45,111 bases of DNA from Bradyrhizobium genomosp. I (2014) (lineage in GTDB: Bacteria > Pseudomonadota > Alphaproteobacteria > Rhizobiales > Xanthobacteraceae). How positions within the stretch are numbered: position 1 is the first letter of the stretch; each line of letters starts with the position of its first letter. Below are positions 7,475 to 15,486 of this stretch, one piece after another. Location of the stretch: positions 1 to 45,111 of the forward strand of contig NZ_AJQE01000177.1 in NCBI RefSeq assembly GCF_000261685.1. The letters run 5' to 3'. Below the pieces are notes generated by a model that saw only the letters and a program-made list of their open reading frames with translations, had not been told where the DNA came from and made no database searches. The position numbers and the translations under genes were made by a program.

Positions 7475-8071
7475 TCACGCCTTATCGAACAGGGACTCGA
7501 CGTATTCCCAGTTCACGAGGTTCTCGACGAATGCCTTGAGATAGTCGGGGCGGCGGTTGCGATAGTCGATGTAGTAGGAGTGCTCCCAGACGTCGCAGCC
7601 GAGGATCGGGGTGGCGCCGTGCACCAGCGGATTCTCGCCGTTCGGGGTCTTGGAGATCTCGAGCTTGCCGTTCTTGACCTGGAGCCAGCACCAGCCGGAG
7701 CCGAACTGGCCGACGCCGGCCGCCTGGAAGTCGGTCTTGAACTTCTCGAAGCCGCCGAGGTCCTCGTTGATCTTCTTCTCGAGCTTGCCCGGCAGCTTGG
7801 TGCCGCCACCATTGGGCTTCATCCAGCTCCAGAAGTGGATGTGGTTGTAGTGCTGGCCGGCATTGTTGAACACCGCGGGGTTCTTGCCGAACGAGCCCTT
7901 GACGATCTCTTCAAGGGACTTGCCTTCCCATTCGGTTCCCTTGAGCGCGTTGTTGCCGTTGGTGACGTAGGCCTGATGATGCTTGTCGTGATGATATTCC
8001 AGCGTCTCCTTCGACATGTACTGGCCGAGGGCGTCATAGGCGTAAGGGAGTGGGGGCAGCGTAAAGGTCAT
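7475..8071 (-). CDS. sodB: Superoxide dismutase, Fe type
   Basis: This 198-residue enzyme of the Fe/Mn superoxide dismutase family converts superoxide to oxygen and peroxide in the cytoplasm. Metal ligands are His27, His77, Asp160 and His164, the last two in DVWEHSYYID. Gln73 in FNNAGQ sits where iron enzymes carry their active-site glutamine, and Phe precedes GSGW; both favour iron over manganese. A cambialistic enzyme cannot be excluded. The gene is monocistronic, with its own terminator and a promoter of the EcfG type about 35 bp upstream, which points to general-stress control. Confidence 0.92.
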   Translation of the reverse strand: MTFTLPPLPYAYDALGQYMSKETLEYHHDKHHQAYVTNGNNALKGTEWEGKSLEEIVKGSFGKNPAVFNNAGQHYNHIHFWSWMKPNGGGTKLPGKLEKKINEDLGGFEKFKTDFQAAGVGQFGSGWCWLQVKNGKLEISKTPNGENPLVHGATPILGCDVWEHSYYIDYRNRRPDYLKAFVENLVNWEYVESLFDKA

Positions 8072-8106
8072 GGGTTCTTGTCCGCAACTGGTGGGGAACG
8101 AGTTCT

Positions 8107-8132
8107 AACGGTTACCCCTTATAGAAGGTTCC
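8107..8132 (-). promoter_or_regulatory. EcfG-type promoter of sodB
   Basis: On the minus strand GGAAC (8132-8128) is followed by exactly 17 bases and CGTT (8110-8107). This matches the GGAAC-N16/17-CGTT pattern known for the alphaproteobacterial general-stress sigma factor. The expected transcript start gives a leader of roughly 30 bases before the sodB ATG. Confidence 0.72.
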
Positions 8133-8317
8133 GCCGCCGTTAAATACCTCAGAATCTCGAAAACGCGTGATGGGGGACGCTTGGCACGATTGCATTAAGT
8201 CGTCGCAGCACGCGGACAACCGCGCGGTCATGGTAGGTTGATGCAAAATATCGTTGCCTTTGAGGTGCTTATGGCAGAACGAATTCCCTGCGCACCGACG
8301 TTGCGAAAGGCAAAGCC

Positions 8318-8845
8318 ATGAGCATCGAAATCGACATTTTGAACGGCGACGCTTCGTGGCCGATTGCGGAGCCGCTGCATCAGGCGGTCTGGGGACCGCA
8401 TATGGTCGCGAACAAGCCCTGGGCTCACATCAAATGGGAAAACGCCCATCTTCGTGTGCTGCTCGAAACGCCCGAGGACGGCCTCGTCTGCCATGTCGGC
8501 ATCTACTTCCGGACCGTCAGCTGGAACGGACAGAAGGTCCACATTGGCGGTATCGGCGGCGTCTGCACGCGTGAGGACCGGCGCGGCCGCGGCTACGCGA
8601 CGATCGCGATCGACGCGGCGGTGCATACCATGCGCGCCAACGAGGCGGTCCGCTTCGGGCTGCTGTTCTGCGAGCCGCACAATTTCGCGTTTTACGAGGC
8701 CCGCAAATGGCAGCCCTTCAGGGGCGAGGTCTATTGCGAGCAGCCGCAGGGGCGGATCCGCTTCGACTCCATGACGCCGTACGTCTTCGACATCGTCCGC
8801 GCGCCGACGCTGGGCACGATCGACCTATGCGGCCTGCCCTGGTGA
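8318..8845 (+). CDS. GNAT-family N-acetyltransferase
   Basis: This 175-residue protein has the acetyl-CoA-binding motif A seen as VCTREDRRGRGYATIAI (about residues 86-102) after the beta-strand block HIGGIGGV. A later FYEARKWQPF matches motif B. The substrate cannot be told from sequence; members acetylate small molecules, antibiotics or protein N-termini. The Trp-rich first third (VWGPHMVANKPW) is not typical of the antibiotic enzymes. It stands alone, divergent from sodB. Confidence 0.8.
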   Translation: MSIEIDILNGDASWPIAEPLHQAVWGPHMVANKPWAHIKWENAHLRVLLETPEDGLVCHVGIYFRTVSWNGQKVHIGGIGGVCTREDRRGRGYATIAIDAAVHTMRANEAVRFGLLFCEPHNFAFYEARKWQPFRGEVYCEQPQGRIRFDSMTPYVFDIVRAPTLGTIDLCGLPW

Positions 8846-8921
8846 GCCCTGCGTGAGCAAGGGCTGCGCCGGTCCGTCCCACGCCCTATGATATGTCGAT
8901 CATCATTCAATATTCCGTCCG

Positions 8922-10313
8922 GTGAACATGACGATCGACGCCCCTGTAGACGCCGTCCCGCCGGTTGCGCCGGTCGCATCCCCCATCGCCAGCCTCCTGA
9001 CGGCGCCAATCCTTCCAACATTGCTGCGGCTCGCGATCCCCAACATGATCGCGATGGTCGGCAGCACGCTGGTTGCGGTGGCCGAGACCTCCTATATCGG
9101 CCGGCTCGGCACTGTCCCGCTCGCCGCGATCGCGCTGGTGTTTCCGTTCGCGATGCTGACGCAGATGATGAGCGCGGGCGCGATGGGCGGCGGCGTCTCC
9201 TCCGCAATCAGCCGCGCGCTCGGTGCGGGGAATCGCGACCGCGCCGCGACGCTGGCGCTGCATGCCGCCATCATCGGACTCTGCGGCGGGCTGTTCTTCA
9301 CGGTGATGATGCTCGTCTTCGGCCGTTCGTTCTTCGCACTGCTCGGCGGCCGCGAGCGCGTGCTGGAAGAAGCCAGCGGCTATTCGCAGGTGCTGTTCTC
9401 CGGCGCAGTCGCGATCTGGCTCGTCAACACGCTGGCCTCGGTGATCCGCGGCACCGGCGACATGCGCCTGCCCTCGATGACGCTGATCGGAGCGAGCGTA
9501 CTCCAGATCACGCTCGGCGGCACGCTCGGGCTCGGCCTGTTCGGAGCGCCGCAATTCGGCATGCCGGGTGTCGCGAGCGGCCAGCTGATCGCGTTCAGCT
9601 GCGCGGCGATCTTCTTCCTCTGGTATCTGTTGTCCGGGCGCAGCCGGCTGCCGCTCGATTTCCGCGCGTTTCATTTCGAGCGCGCGATGTTCCTGGACAT
9701 CCTCAAAGTCGGCGCGGTGGCCTGTTTGTCGCCGCTCCAGACCGTGCTCACCATCCTGATCTTCACAAAAATTCTCGCGACCTTCGGCACCGAGATGCTG
9801 GCAGGCTACGGCATCGGATCGCGGCTGGAATTTCTGCTGATCCCGATCACCTTCGCCTTCGGCATCGCCTCGGTGCCGATGGTCGGCATGGCGATCGGCG
9901 CCGGACATGTGAAGCGCGCGCGGCGTGTGGCCTGGACTGCGGCTGCAGCCTCCGGACTCACGGTCGGCCTGATCGGCCTCGCTGTCGCGCTCGCTCCGTC
10001 GCTGTGGGTCGGGCTCTTCACGCGGGATCCCGGCGTCACCGCCGCCGCGCACAGCTATTTCCACTGGGCAGGTCCGGCCTTCGTGTTCTTCGGCATGGGC
10101 GTGTCGTTATACTTCTCGTCACAGGGCGCGGCGCGTGTCGGCGGACCCGTGCTCGCCTCCACGGCGCGGCTCCTGATCGTCGCGATCGGCGGCGTCGCAC
10201 TCATGACCGCGCAAGCTCCGGCCTGGACCCTGTTCGCGCTGGTCGGCGGCGCAATGGTCGTGTTCGGTCTGTCGACCGCGGCCTCGGTCGCCTTCGTGCG
10301 ATGGGGCAAATGA
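8922..10313 (+). CDS. MATE-family multidrug efflux transporter
   Basis: This 463-residue inner-membrane protein has about twelve hydrophobic segments arranged as two homologous halves. Family hallmarks are VAVAETSYIGRLGTVPLAAI in the first half and AGYGIGSRLEFLLIPITFAFG in the second. MATE carriers export cationic compounds using sodium or protons; the substrate here is unknown. The start is GTG at 8922 or ATG at 8928, and neither has a strong ribosome site. It is probably a single-gene unit, since the next gene lies 104 bp away. Confidence 0.88.
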   Translation: MNMTIDAPVDAVPPVAPVASPIASLLTAPILPTLLRLAIPNMIAMVGSTLVAVAETSYIGRLGTVPLAAIALVFPFAMLTQMMSAGAMGGGVSSAISRALGAGNRDRAATLALHAAIIGLCGGLFFTVMMLVFGRSFFALLGGRERVLEEASGYSQVLFSGAVAIWLVNTLASVIRGTGDMRLPSMTLIGASVLQITLGGTLGLGLFGAPQFGMPGVASGQLIAFSCAAIFFLWYLLSGRSRLPLDFRAFHFERAMFLDILKVGAVACLSPLQTVLTILIFTKILATFGTEMLAGYGIGSRLEFLLIPITFAFGIASVPMVGMAIGAGHVKRARRVAWTAAAASGLTVGLIGLAVALAPSLWVGLFTRDPGVTAAAHSYFHWAGPAFVFFGMGVSLYFSSQGAARVGGPVLASTARLLIVAIGGVALMTAQAPAWTLFALVGGAMVVFGLSTAASVAFVRWGK

Positions 10314-10417
10314 TCGCAGGCGAATATTCAGGCAGGTAAACGCAGGAATGTGATTCCAGCCAGCGTTGCACTATCCTGCCGGGCTGCTATGGAGGCGCTC
10401 CATTTTCGGGGGCCTTC

Positions 10418-10852
10418 ATGACTTCCAGATTCGCAGCTCTCATCGTCCTCCTCGCCGCGCTGCTCGGCGCATCCGCCGCTCGCGCGCAGGATGCCGACGG
10501 GACCTGGCTGACCCAGGCGGGTGATGCGCGCGTCAAGATCAGCAAATGCGGCGGCGGAATCTGCGGCCATATCGTCTGGCTGCGCGAGCCCTATGACACC
10601 TCGACCGGCCAGCCCGCCACCGACAGCAAGAATCCCAATCCCGCACTCGCCAGGCGTCCGATGATCGGCTTGCCATTGTTCAGCGGCATGGAGCCCGCCG
10701 GACCGAACAAGTGGGCGGGCCAGATCTACAATGCCGACGACGGCAGCACCTATGCCAGCAACATCAGCCTGACTGGCGCGGACTCGCTGCGGGTCGAAGG
10801 CTGCGTCGGCGCGCTCTGCGGCGGCGAAACCTGGACGCGCGCGGGACGCTAA
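10418..10852 (+). CDS. DUF2147 secreted protein
   Basis: This 144-residue protein has a clear signal peptide (residues 1-23, ending ARAQ). The mature part follows the DUF2147 plan: a D-GTW start, the ARVKISKCGGGICGHIVWLREP block, an LFSGM element, KWAGQIYNADDGSTY and a C-terminal CVG-LCGGETW strand. The fold is a small lipocalin-like periplasmic barrel. Function is unknown; relatives occur in many alphaproteobacteria. A palindromic repeat follows the stop. Confidence 0.85.
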   Translation: MTSRFAALIVLLAALLGASAARAQDADGTWLTQAGDARVKISKCGGGICGHIVWLREPYDTSTGQPATDSKNPNPALARRPMIGLPLFSGMEPAGPNKWAGQIYNADDGSTYASNISLTGADSLRVEGCVGALCGGETWTRAGR

Positions 10853-10865
10853 GATCGACCAACTC

Positions 10866-10920
10866 TCGTGCCCCGGCTCTGCGCAGCGTCACTGCGTGCC
10901 GCAGCGCGTCCGGGACACGA
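10866..10920. repeat. Dispersed palindromic repeat, CGTGCCCCGG class
   Basis: This is a 55-bp element that runs from TCGTGCCCCGG to CCGGGACACGA with an inner inverted segment. It lies between two convergent genes. Longer relatives are at 31356-31446, 32714-32831 and 42822-42944. Confidence 0.8.
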
Positions 10921-10927
10921 AGATCTT

Positions 10928-12073
10928 TCACGCGGCCATCGCCTTCAACGCCGTCGCCGCCGAGGCATAGCCACCCTGCGCGCCGTCGATAAAGTGCACG
11001 TGGTCGCTGCGCAGTAGCGACGGCGTGAAGCAGGTCATCATGGCGGCGTCCTGCCGGTGGAGGCCGTAGCGCACGATGCCCTCGCGCGCGGCCGCCTCAA
11101 GACGATCGCTGAGGGCGCGTTCGAGCTCCGGCGTGCAGTCGAGGATCATGCGCAATCCATCGTCGTATTTCCTGAAGTCCGAGTTCTCCACCACCTGACG
11201 CCTGTAGACGTTTGGCACGAAGCGGCCGACATTGATGTCGAAGCGCATGATCAGATAAGCGAACAAGGTGTAGGCCAGGACGGCGGCGCGGCGCGCAAGC
11301 AGCGGACCGCCGCGCCTGGTGCGGGCTTCGAATTCCAGCCCCTGCGGCGGCCATTTCAGCGGCGGCCCCTGCGGCGGCACCGGGCGGCCGCCCTGCGGGC
11401 TGCGCTCGACGAGATGGATGATGTCCTCGATCACCTTGCGGAAGGCGTGCGGATCGCCGCCGCGCGCGGGCATCGCCAGCACCGACAGGATCGATCCACG
11501 GGAGGCTGGAATCACCTCGAAGCGGCAGGACAGGCCGGAGAGATCCGGCTGCGTGCCGGCGGGCGCCTCCGTGACCGCAAACTCGCCGCGCTTCATCGCA
11601 GCGTCGGCCCAGGCGAGTCCGCCGCCCGAGAACATCGCATAGGACAGGTTTGCCGACGGCCCAAAGCGGGCGACGCGCACGTCAAGGCCCTGAGCGCGAA
11701 TGACGCTGACCGGCACCAGGGCGACGCGCATGGTCAGATCGAGATCTTCCCGCACCCAGGTCGCGGTCGCGGCCAGCGCCTCGCGGGCAAGTTCGACATC
11801 GTCCGGCGCCACCGCGAAGCTTGCGCCGTCGCCGCCGAACACGAAGGGGAATTCGCGTCCCGCCAACGCGTTCGTCACCGATGCGATCACGGCGGCACCG
11901 GCCATGTTGACCGCCTTGTAGCGCTGCGCCGCGATCGCCTTGGTCGAATCGACGATGTCGGCAACACCGATGCTCCAGTCGTCCGGCAGCGGCGAATAGA
12001 GCGCGGGATCCATCAGGCTGGTGAAGCCTCGGAAGACGGGAATGCCGCCATAGAAGGATGGGCCTGAGGTCAT
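10928..12073 (-). CDS. DUF3095 family protein
   Basis: About 381 residues are encoded from the ATG at 12073. The N-terminus (FYGGIPVFRGFTSLMDPALY) and the segments DDWSIGVADIVDSTKAI and FVFGGDGASFAV are typical of DUF3095. That family has a fold related to nucleotide cyclases but no proven activity. The GGDGAS turn resembles the loop of adenylate and guanylate cyclases. The frame stays open upstream to 12229, but that extension looks non-coding and has no family match by eye, so I prefer the internal start. Role unknown. Confidence 0.78.
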   Translation of the reverse strand: MTSGPSFYGGIPVFRGFTSLMDPALYSPLPDDWSIGVADIVDSTKAIAAQRYKAVNMAGAAVIASVTNALAGREFPFVFGGDGASFAVAPDDVELAREALAATATWVREDLDLTMRVALVPVSVIRAQGLDVRVARFGPSANLSYAMFSGGGLAWADAAMKRGEFAVTEAPAGTQPDLSGLSCRFEVIPASRGSILSVLAMPARGGDPHAFRKVIEDIIHLVERSPQGGRPVPPQGPPLKWPPQGLEFEARTRRGGPLLARRAAVLAYTLFAYLIMRFDINVGRFVPNVYRRQVVENSDFRKYDDGLRMILDCTPELERALSDRLEAAAREGIVRYGLHRQDAAMMTCFTPSLLRSDHVHFIDGAQGGYASAATALKAMAA

Positions 12074-12282
12074 CGGGGGCGCCGGATGGTTGGAATGCGA
12101 AATAAATACGTGGCAGGATCGATCCGGGTTCGCTGGCCGGCGCCCTCGTTCAATCATTGGCCGAAACGGCCCCGGACGACAAGATGCGGCCGCGTTGCAA
12201 TGCCGCGGCGGGTCATTGATCGGCATCAAACGACCGCCGCGGAAGAGCGGCTATCGTCGGATAGTTCCAAGGGTTGCATGGG

Positions 12283-12678
12283 ATGATCGAGGTGCCCGAC
12301 TTCAGCAGGGACTCCACTTCTCCGGTCCGCCGGCGCACGGGCATCGACCCGATCAGCGCGGTGAAGATGCCCGAAAGACTGACGGCAGCCGTCGATGCCT
12401 GGGCTGAAGCTCATCACATGACCCGCGCGGATGCGATCTGCAAGCTGATCGAGCTGGGCCTCGACATCGCGCCCCCGGCCCTCACATCGGTGCACCCGAT
12501 CACATCGGACGCCACCAGGAGCGAAGAGATCGCAGTCCACGAGATCGAGACGCTGCTCGATCCCGCATTGCCGGTGGACGAACGTGAGCGCCGCATCCGC
12601 CGCCTCACCGAAGGGCCGCCGGAATTCTCGCACGAACGAATTGATCTGCCGAAGGACTTGCCGAAGCCGCGGACGTGA
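12283..12678 (+). CDS. Ribbon-helix-helix-like hypothetical protein
   Basis: This 131-residue protein contains a central segment VKMPERLTAAVDAWAEAHHMTRADAICKLIELGL. It has the beta-strand plus two-helix layout of a ribbon-helix-helix DNA-binding or antitoxin domain. The C-terminal part is acidic and basic in turn (DERERRIRRLTEGPPEF) and likely flexible. ATG at 12283 follows AAGGG at a good distance; an in-frame TTG at 12274 is possible. No toxin gene is adjacent, so a toxin-antitoxin role is not supported. Confidence 0.65.
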   Translation: MIEVPDFSRDSTSPVRRRTGIDPISAVKMPERLTAAVDAWAEAHHMTRADAICKLIELGLDIAPPALTSVHPITSDATRSEEIAVHEIETLLDPALPVDERERRIRRLTEGPPEFSHERIDLPKDLPKPRT

Positions 12679-12682
12679 GCAG

Positions 12683-12892
12683 CTAGTGAAGCTTCTCGTC
12701 TTGACGCTTGCGCAGGGTATCGAGAGAGGCATCATGGCAGCCGATCAGGCGGACGAATTGCTGCGGGTACATTTCATGCCCGTGACTGCCGGAATTCTGA
12801 TGCGTCATTGGCGTGCAGTGGACATCGTCCGGGTTCGCACGGGATTGCTGCGTACGCCCCTGACTTGAAGCCGTCATGCTTGGCGCGGTCAT
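12683..12892 (-). CDS. Possible small hypothetical protein
   Basis: This is a 69-residue frame from ATG 12892 with a good ribosome site (AGGGAG, 6 bases before the ATG). The sequence is polar and Ser/Gln/His-rich, without a membrane segment or known motif. The stop lies only 4 bp from the stop of the convergent ribbon-helix-helix gene. I cannot assign a family, and it may be non-coding. Confidence 0.3.
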   Translation of the reverse strand: MTAPSMTASSQGRTQQSRANPDDVHCTPMTHQNSGSHGHEMYPQQFVRLIGCHDASLDTLRKRQDEKLH

Positions 12893-13013
12893 GGACTGCT
12901 CCCTGGGATTAGGGCAGATCGATTGACGTAACCCAATCGTGGGACATCTTACGACCAAATCCGGCTGAATGTCATTGTGCCGGATCAACGGGAACATGAC
13001 GGCAGAGTTCCGC

Positions 13014-13736
13014 TTATGCCGTGTTCCCCGCGTCGACAGTGAACACCGTCCCGGTGACATTGCGGCCGCCTTCCCCCAGCAGATATTCCACCATGCGCGC
13101 GACGTCGTCCGTCTCCGGCAAGCGACGCAGCGCGCTGCGGCCGGCGATGCGCTTGCGTCCCTCGTCGGAAAGATTGTGCGTAAGCTCGGTGTCGATGAAG
13201 CCCGGTGCGATCGCGTTCACGGTGATGCCGAGCCTGCCGACCTCACGCGCAAGAGAGCGGGTGAAGCCGGTGGCGGCCGCCTTGGTTGCGCCGTAGACCG
13301 ACAGGCCGTTGTAGCCCGTGGTCGCGATGATCGAGGAGATGTTGATGATGCGGCCGGCGCCATCGGCCATCATCTGCCGCGCCACATATTTGGTGAGAAT
13401 GATCGGCGACAGCACGTTGAGCTGCACCAGTGCCGCGATCTCGGAATTATGCATGGTGGCGAGCAGGCCTTCGGTGCCGAGGCCGGCATTGTTGACGAGG
13501 CCGTAGATCGGCCCGAATTCGTCGCGCACGAGTTTTGCGAAGGCCGGGATCGCATCGATCACGGCGAGATCGCAGGCACGGAAATGCAGGCGCCCGCCGG
13601 ATTCGGCGATCGCCGCCTCGAGCTCATCGCTCTCGCGCCGCGCCGCCGCGGTCACGTTGAAGCCACCGCCGACGAGGCGCTTCGCGATCGCGAGGCCGAT
13701 ACCGCGGCTGCCGCCGGTCACCAGAACGTTACGCAT
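13014..13736 (-). CDS. SDR-family reductase, FabG-like, of the ACP cluster
   Basis: This 240-residue short-chain dehydrogenase has the cofactor loop TGGSRGIGLA at residues 7-16, NNAG near 85, and the catalytic Ser plus YGATK (YxxxK). It ends with a GTVFTVDAGNTA tail like 3-oxoacyl-ACP reductases. It probably reduces a 3-keto or keto acyl thioester with NADPH. Its ATG lies inside the end of the ligase gene (8-bp overlap), making it the last gene of a tight set with an acyl carrier protein. This context favours an ACP-bound substrate, which is inference. Confidence 0.85.
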   Translation of the reverse strand: MRNVLVTGGSRGIGLAIAKRLVGGGFNVTAAARRESDELEAAIAESGGRLHFRACDLAVIDAIPAFAKLVRDEFGPIYGLVNNAGLGTEGLLATMHNSEIAALVQLNVLSPIILTKYVARQMMADGAGRIINISSIIATTGYNGLSVYGATKAAATGFTRSLAREVGRLGITVNAIAPGFIDTELTHNLSDEGRKRIAGRSALRRLPETDDVARMVEYLLGEGGRNVTGTVFTVDAGNTA

Positions 13737-15111
13737 CGGTGCGCGCCAGCTTGCCGGCCGGGGTGACGTCGAGCGTCTCGACGAAGCGGATCACCGCCGG
13801 CACCTTGTGGGATGCGAGCTGGGCGCGGCACTGATCCAGGATCTGGTCGCGAATCTCTTTCGCGCGCGCCGGATCGGTGCCCTCAGTGAGTATCGCGTCG
13901 GCGACGACGATGCCGCCGGTGATCGGGCTGCGGCGCGACTTGGCTCGCGACATCCGCACGTCGGGATGGCGGTTGATCACTGCCTCGATCTCCTCGGGGT
14001 GAACCTTCAGCCCGCCGATATTGATGATACCGCCGCGACGGCCGACAAAATAGTAGCGGTCACCGCGCAGCTCGACGATGTCGCCGCTGTCGACAAAGCC
14101 GTCGGCGTCGGTGAGCGCCGCCGCGCTGCGGCCGACATAGGCATGGGCCGTGCGCGCCGAGCGGATCCGCAACGAGCCGTCGACGACCTTCATCTCGACG
14201 CCGTTGCGATTGCCGAGATAATCGGCCGGAAAGCCCTCCAGCCCGTCATTCACGGCGAAGCCGACGCCGGCTTCGGTCGAGGCATAGGCATGACCGACGG
14301 AAGCATTGGGGAACGCCGCCTTCAGGCCGTCGAGCACGGCCTGGTCGGCGATCTCGCCGGAGAGACGGACGTAAGCCGGGGCGAATTGCGCGGCCGAGCC
14401 GCTCATCAGGAGCTTGCGCCAATGCGAAGGCGTGCCGGAAATATGCGAGACGCCGCGCGCGTTCAGCCGCGCGACGTGATCAGCGAGCGCCTCGTGGGGA
14501 TCGGACAGCACCATCGAGCCGCCGGAGAGAATGGCGCGGAGGAAGATTTGCAGGCCGCCGTAGCGGCGAATGTCGTAAAACGTCGCCCAGACCGGCGCCT
14601 GACCACGCGTTGGACCTTCGGCAACGATCGCTCCGGTCAGCGCCTCCAGCGTATGGCCGACAATCTTTGGCACGCCCGAGGTGCCCGAAGTCAGCATCAG
14701 CCATTCTGTGGCGCGTTCGCTTGTGGCGGGCGCAGTCATTTGAAGCGGCAATTGCGCGGTGACGACCAGCGGCACGCCGGTGCCGGCCCAGCGACCCGGC
14801 TCGTCCGTCACGACGGCATCGATGCCGGCATCCGCGATCAGCGCGCCGAGATGCGCCGGATTGAGATCAGGCGCACACAGCAGCATCCGACGGGCGATGC
14901 CGTCGAGCTCGATCATGGCAAGGCCCGACCGGAGCTGGTCGGACAGCTTGAGCAGCACGGCGCGGCCCGACAGCTCGCGCAGGCGGCCGCCCAGAACCGT
15001 GTGCCGCAGGACGTCGGTCAGCGACACGACATCCTGCGCATCGGAGATCGTGCGGCCCTTCAGCTCCGCGCCGAGATGGTCGCGAAGCGCAAAGACCTCA
15101 CGCGGGGACAT
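13729..15111 (-). CDS. Stand-alone adenylate-forming ligase, AMP-binding
   Basis: This is a 460-residue ANL-superfamily enzyme. The phosphate loop LMLTSGTSGVPKIVGHT, the YASTEAG block, the hinge VGRRGGIINIGGLKVHPEEIE and the C-terminal lysine motif TPAGKLART are all present, so it should be active. The chosen ATG at 15111 overlaps the end of the carrier-protein gene by 14 bp. A start farther upstream would read through that gene in the wrong frame. Such ligases load a carboxylic acid as acyl-AMP onto a carrier protein or CoA. The neighbouring carrier protein is the obvious partner. The substrate is unknown. Confidence 0.83.
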   Translation of the reverse strand: MSPREVFALRDHLGAELKGRTISDAQDVVSLTDVLRHTVLGGRLRELSGRAVLLKLSDQLRSGLAMIELDGIARRMLLCAPDLNPAHLGALIADAGIDAVVTDEPGRWAGTGVPLVVTAQLPLQMTAPATSERATEWLMLTSGTSGVPKIVGHTLEALTGAIVAEGPTRGQAPVWATFYDIRRYGGLQIFLRAILSGGSMVLSDPHEALADHVARLNARGVSHISGTPSHWRKLLMSGSAAQFAPAYVRLSGEIADQAVLDGLKAAFPNASVGHAYASTEAGVGFAVNDGLEGFPADYLGNRNGVEMKVVDGSLRIRSARTAHAYVGRSAAALTDADGFVDSGDIVELRGDRYYFVGRRGGIINIGGLKVHPEEIEAVINRHPDVRMSRAKSRRSPITGGIVVADAILTEGTDPARAKEIRDQILDQCRAQLASHKVPAVIRFVETLDVTPAGKLARTDA

Positions 15112-15343
15112 TTTCGTAGGCCCGCACGAAATCACCCACCGTGGCCGGGAACGCGGCATCCTCGGAAATGGTGAAAGGATCGACGCCGGTCTCGTCCTCG
15201 AGGCGCGCCACGAGAATGGCGAAGGCGAGCGAGTCGAAGCCCGTCTCGTGCAGGGACAGATCGTCCGACAGTGCGGGCAGCGTGACGTGCTGCTCTCTGG
15301 CGATCTGCTGGATCGCTTCAATGACCTTTGACCTTACCGACAT
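15098..15343 (-). CDS. Discrete acyl/peptidyl carrier protein
   Basis: This 81-residue carrier protein has the phosphopantetheine site at Ser38 in the motif GFDSLAFAIL. It is acidic and four-helical by pattern, like type II carrier proteins, but clearly not the housekeeping AcpP (DSLD-V). It would carry an acyl or aminoacyl group between the ligase encoded immediately after it and the reductase. It lies between the FATP-type synthetase and the ligase, all on the minus strand. Confidence 0.85.
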   Translation of the reverse strand: MSVRSKVIEAIQQIAREQHVTLPALSDDLSLHETGFDSLAFAILVARLEDETGVDPFTISEDAAFPATVGDFVRAYENVPA

Positions 15344-15486
15344 GGCTGGCTCGCTTTTCGTTATCGTTCATGTTGCGGCGGCTCTTGATGACCGCCTCCC
15401 CGTGGCCGCCTGCTTACCCGACAGAGGTAAATGGCTTCTTGGACAATTCAGATAAAATTGGACGCATCTCGCGGATTTTTGTGCCG

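Noticed and set aside
12074..12229. N-terminal extension of the DUF3095 protein
   Set aside because: Sequence before the ATG at 12073 is Arg/Pro/Cys-rich without family likeness, and DUF3095 members begin near FYGGIPVF.
12283..12892. Toxin-antitoxin pair made of the ribbon-helix-helix gene and the convergent small frame
   Set aside because: The two are convergent rather than co-transcribed, and the small frame has no toxin feature.
13657..15174. 505-codon plus-strand frame over the ligase gene
   Set aside because: Composition is typical of an antisense shadow, while the minus strand has all ANL ligase motifs.
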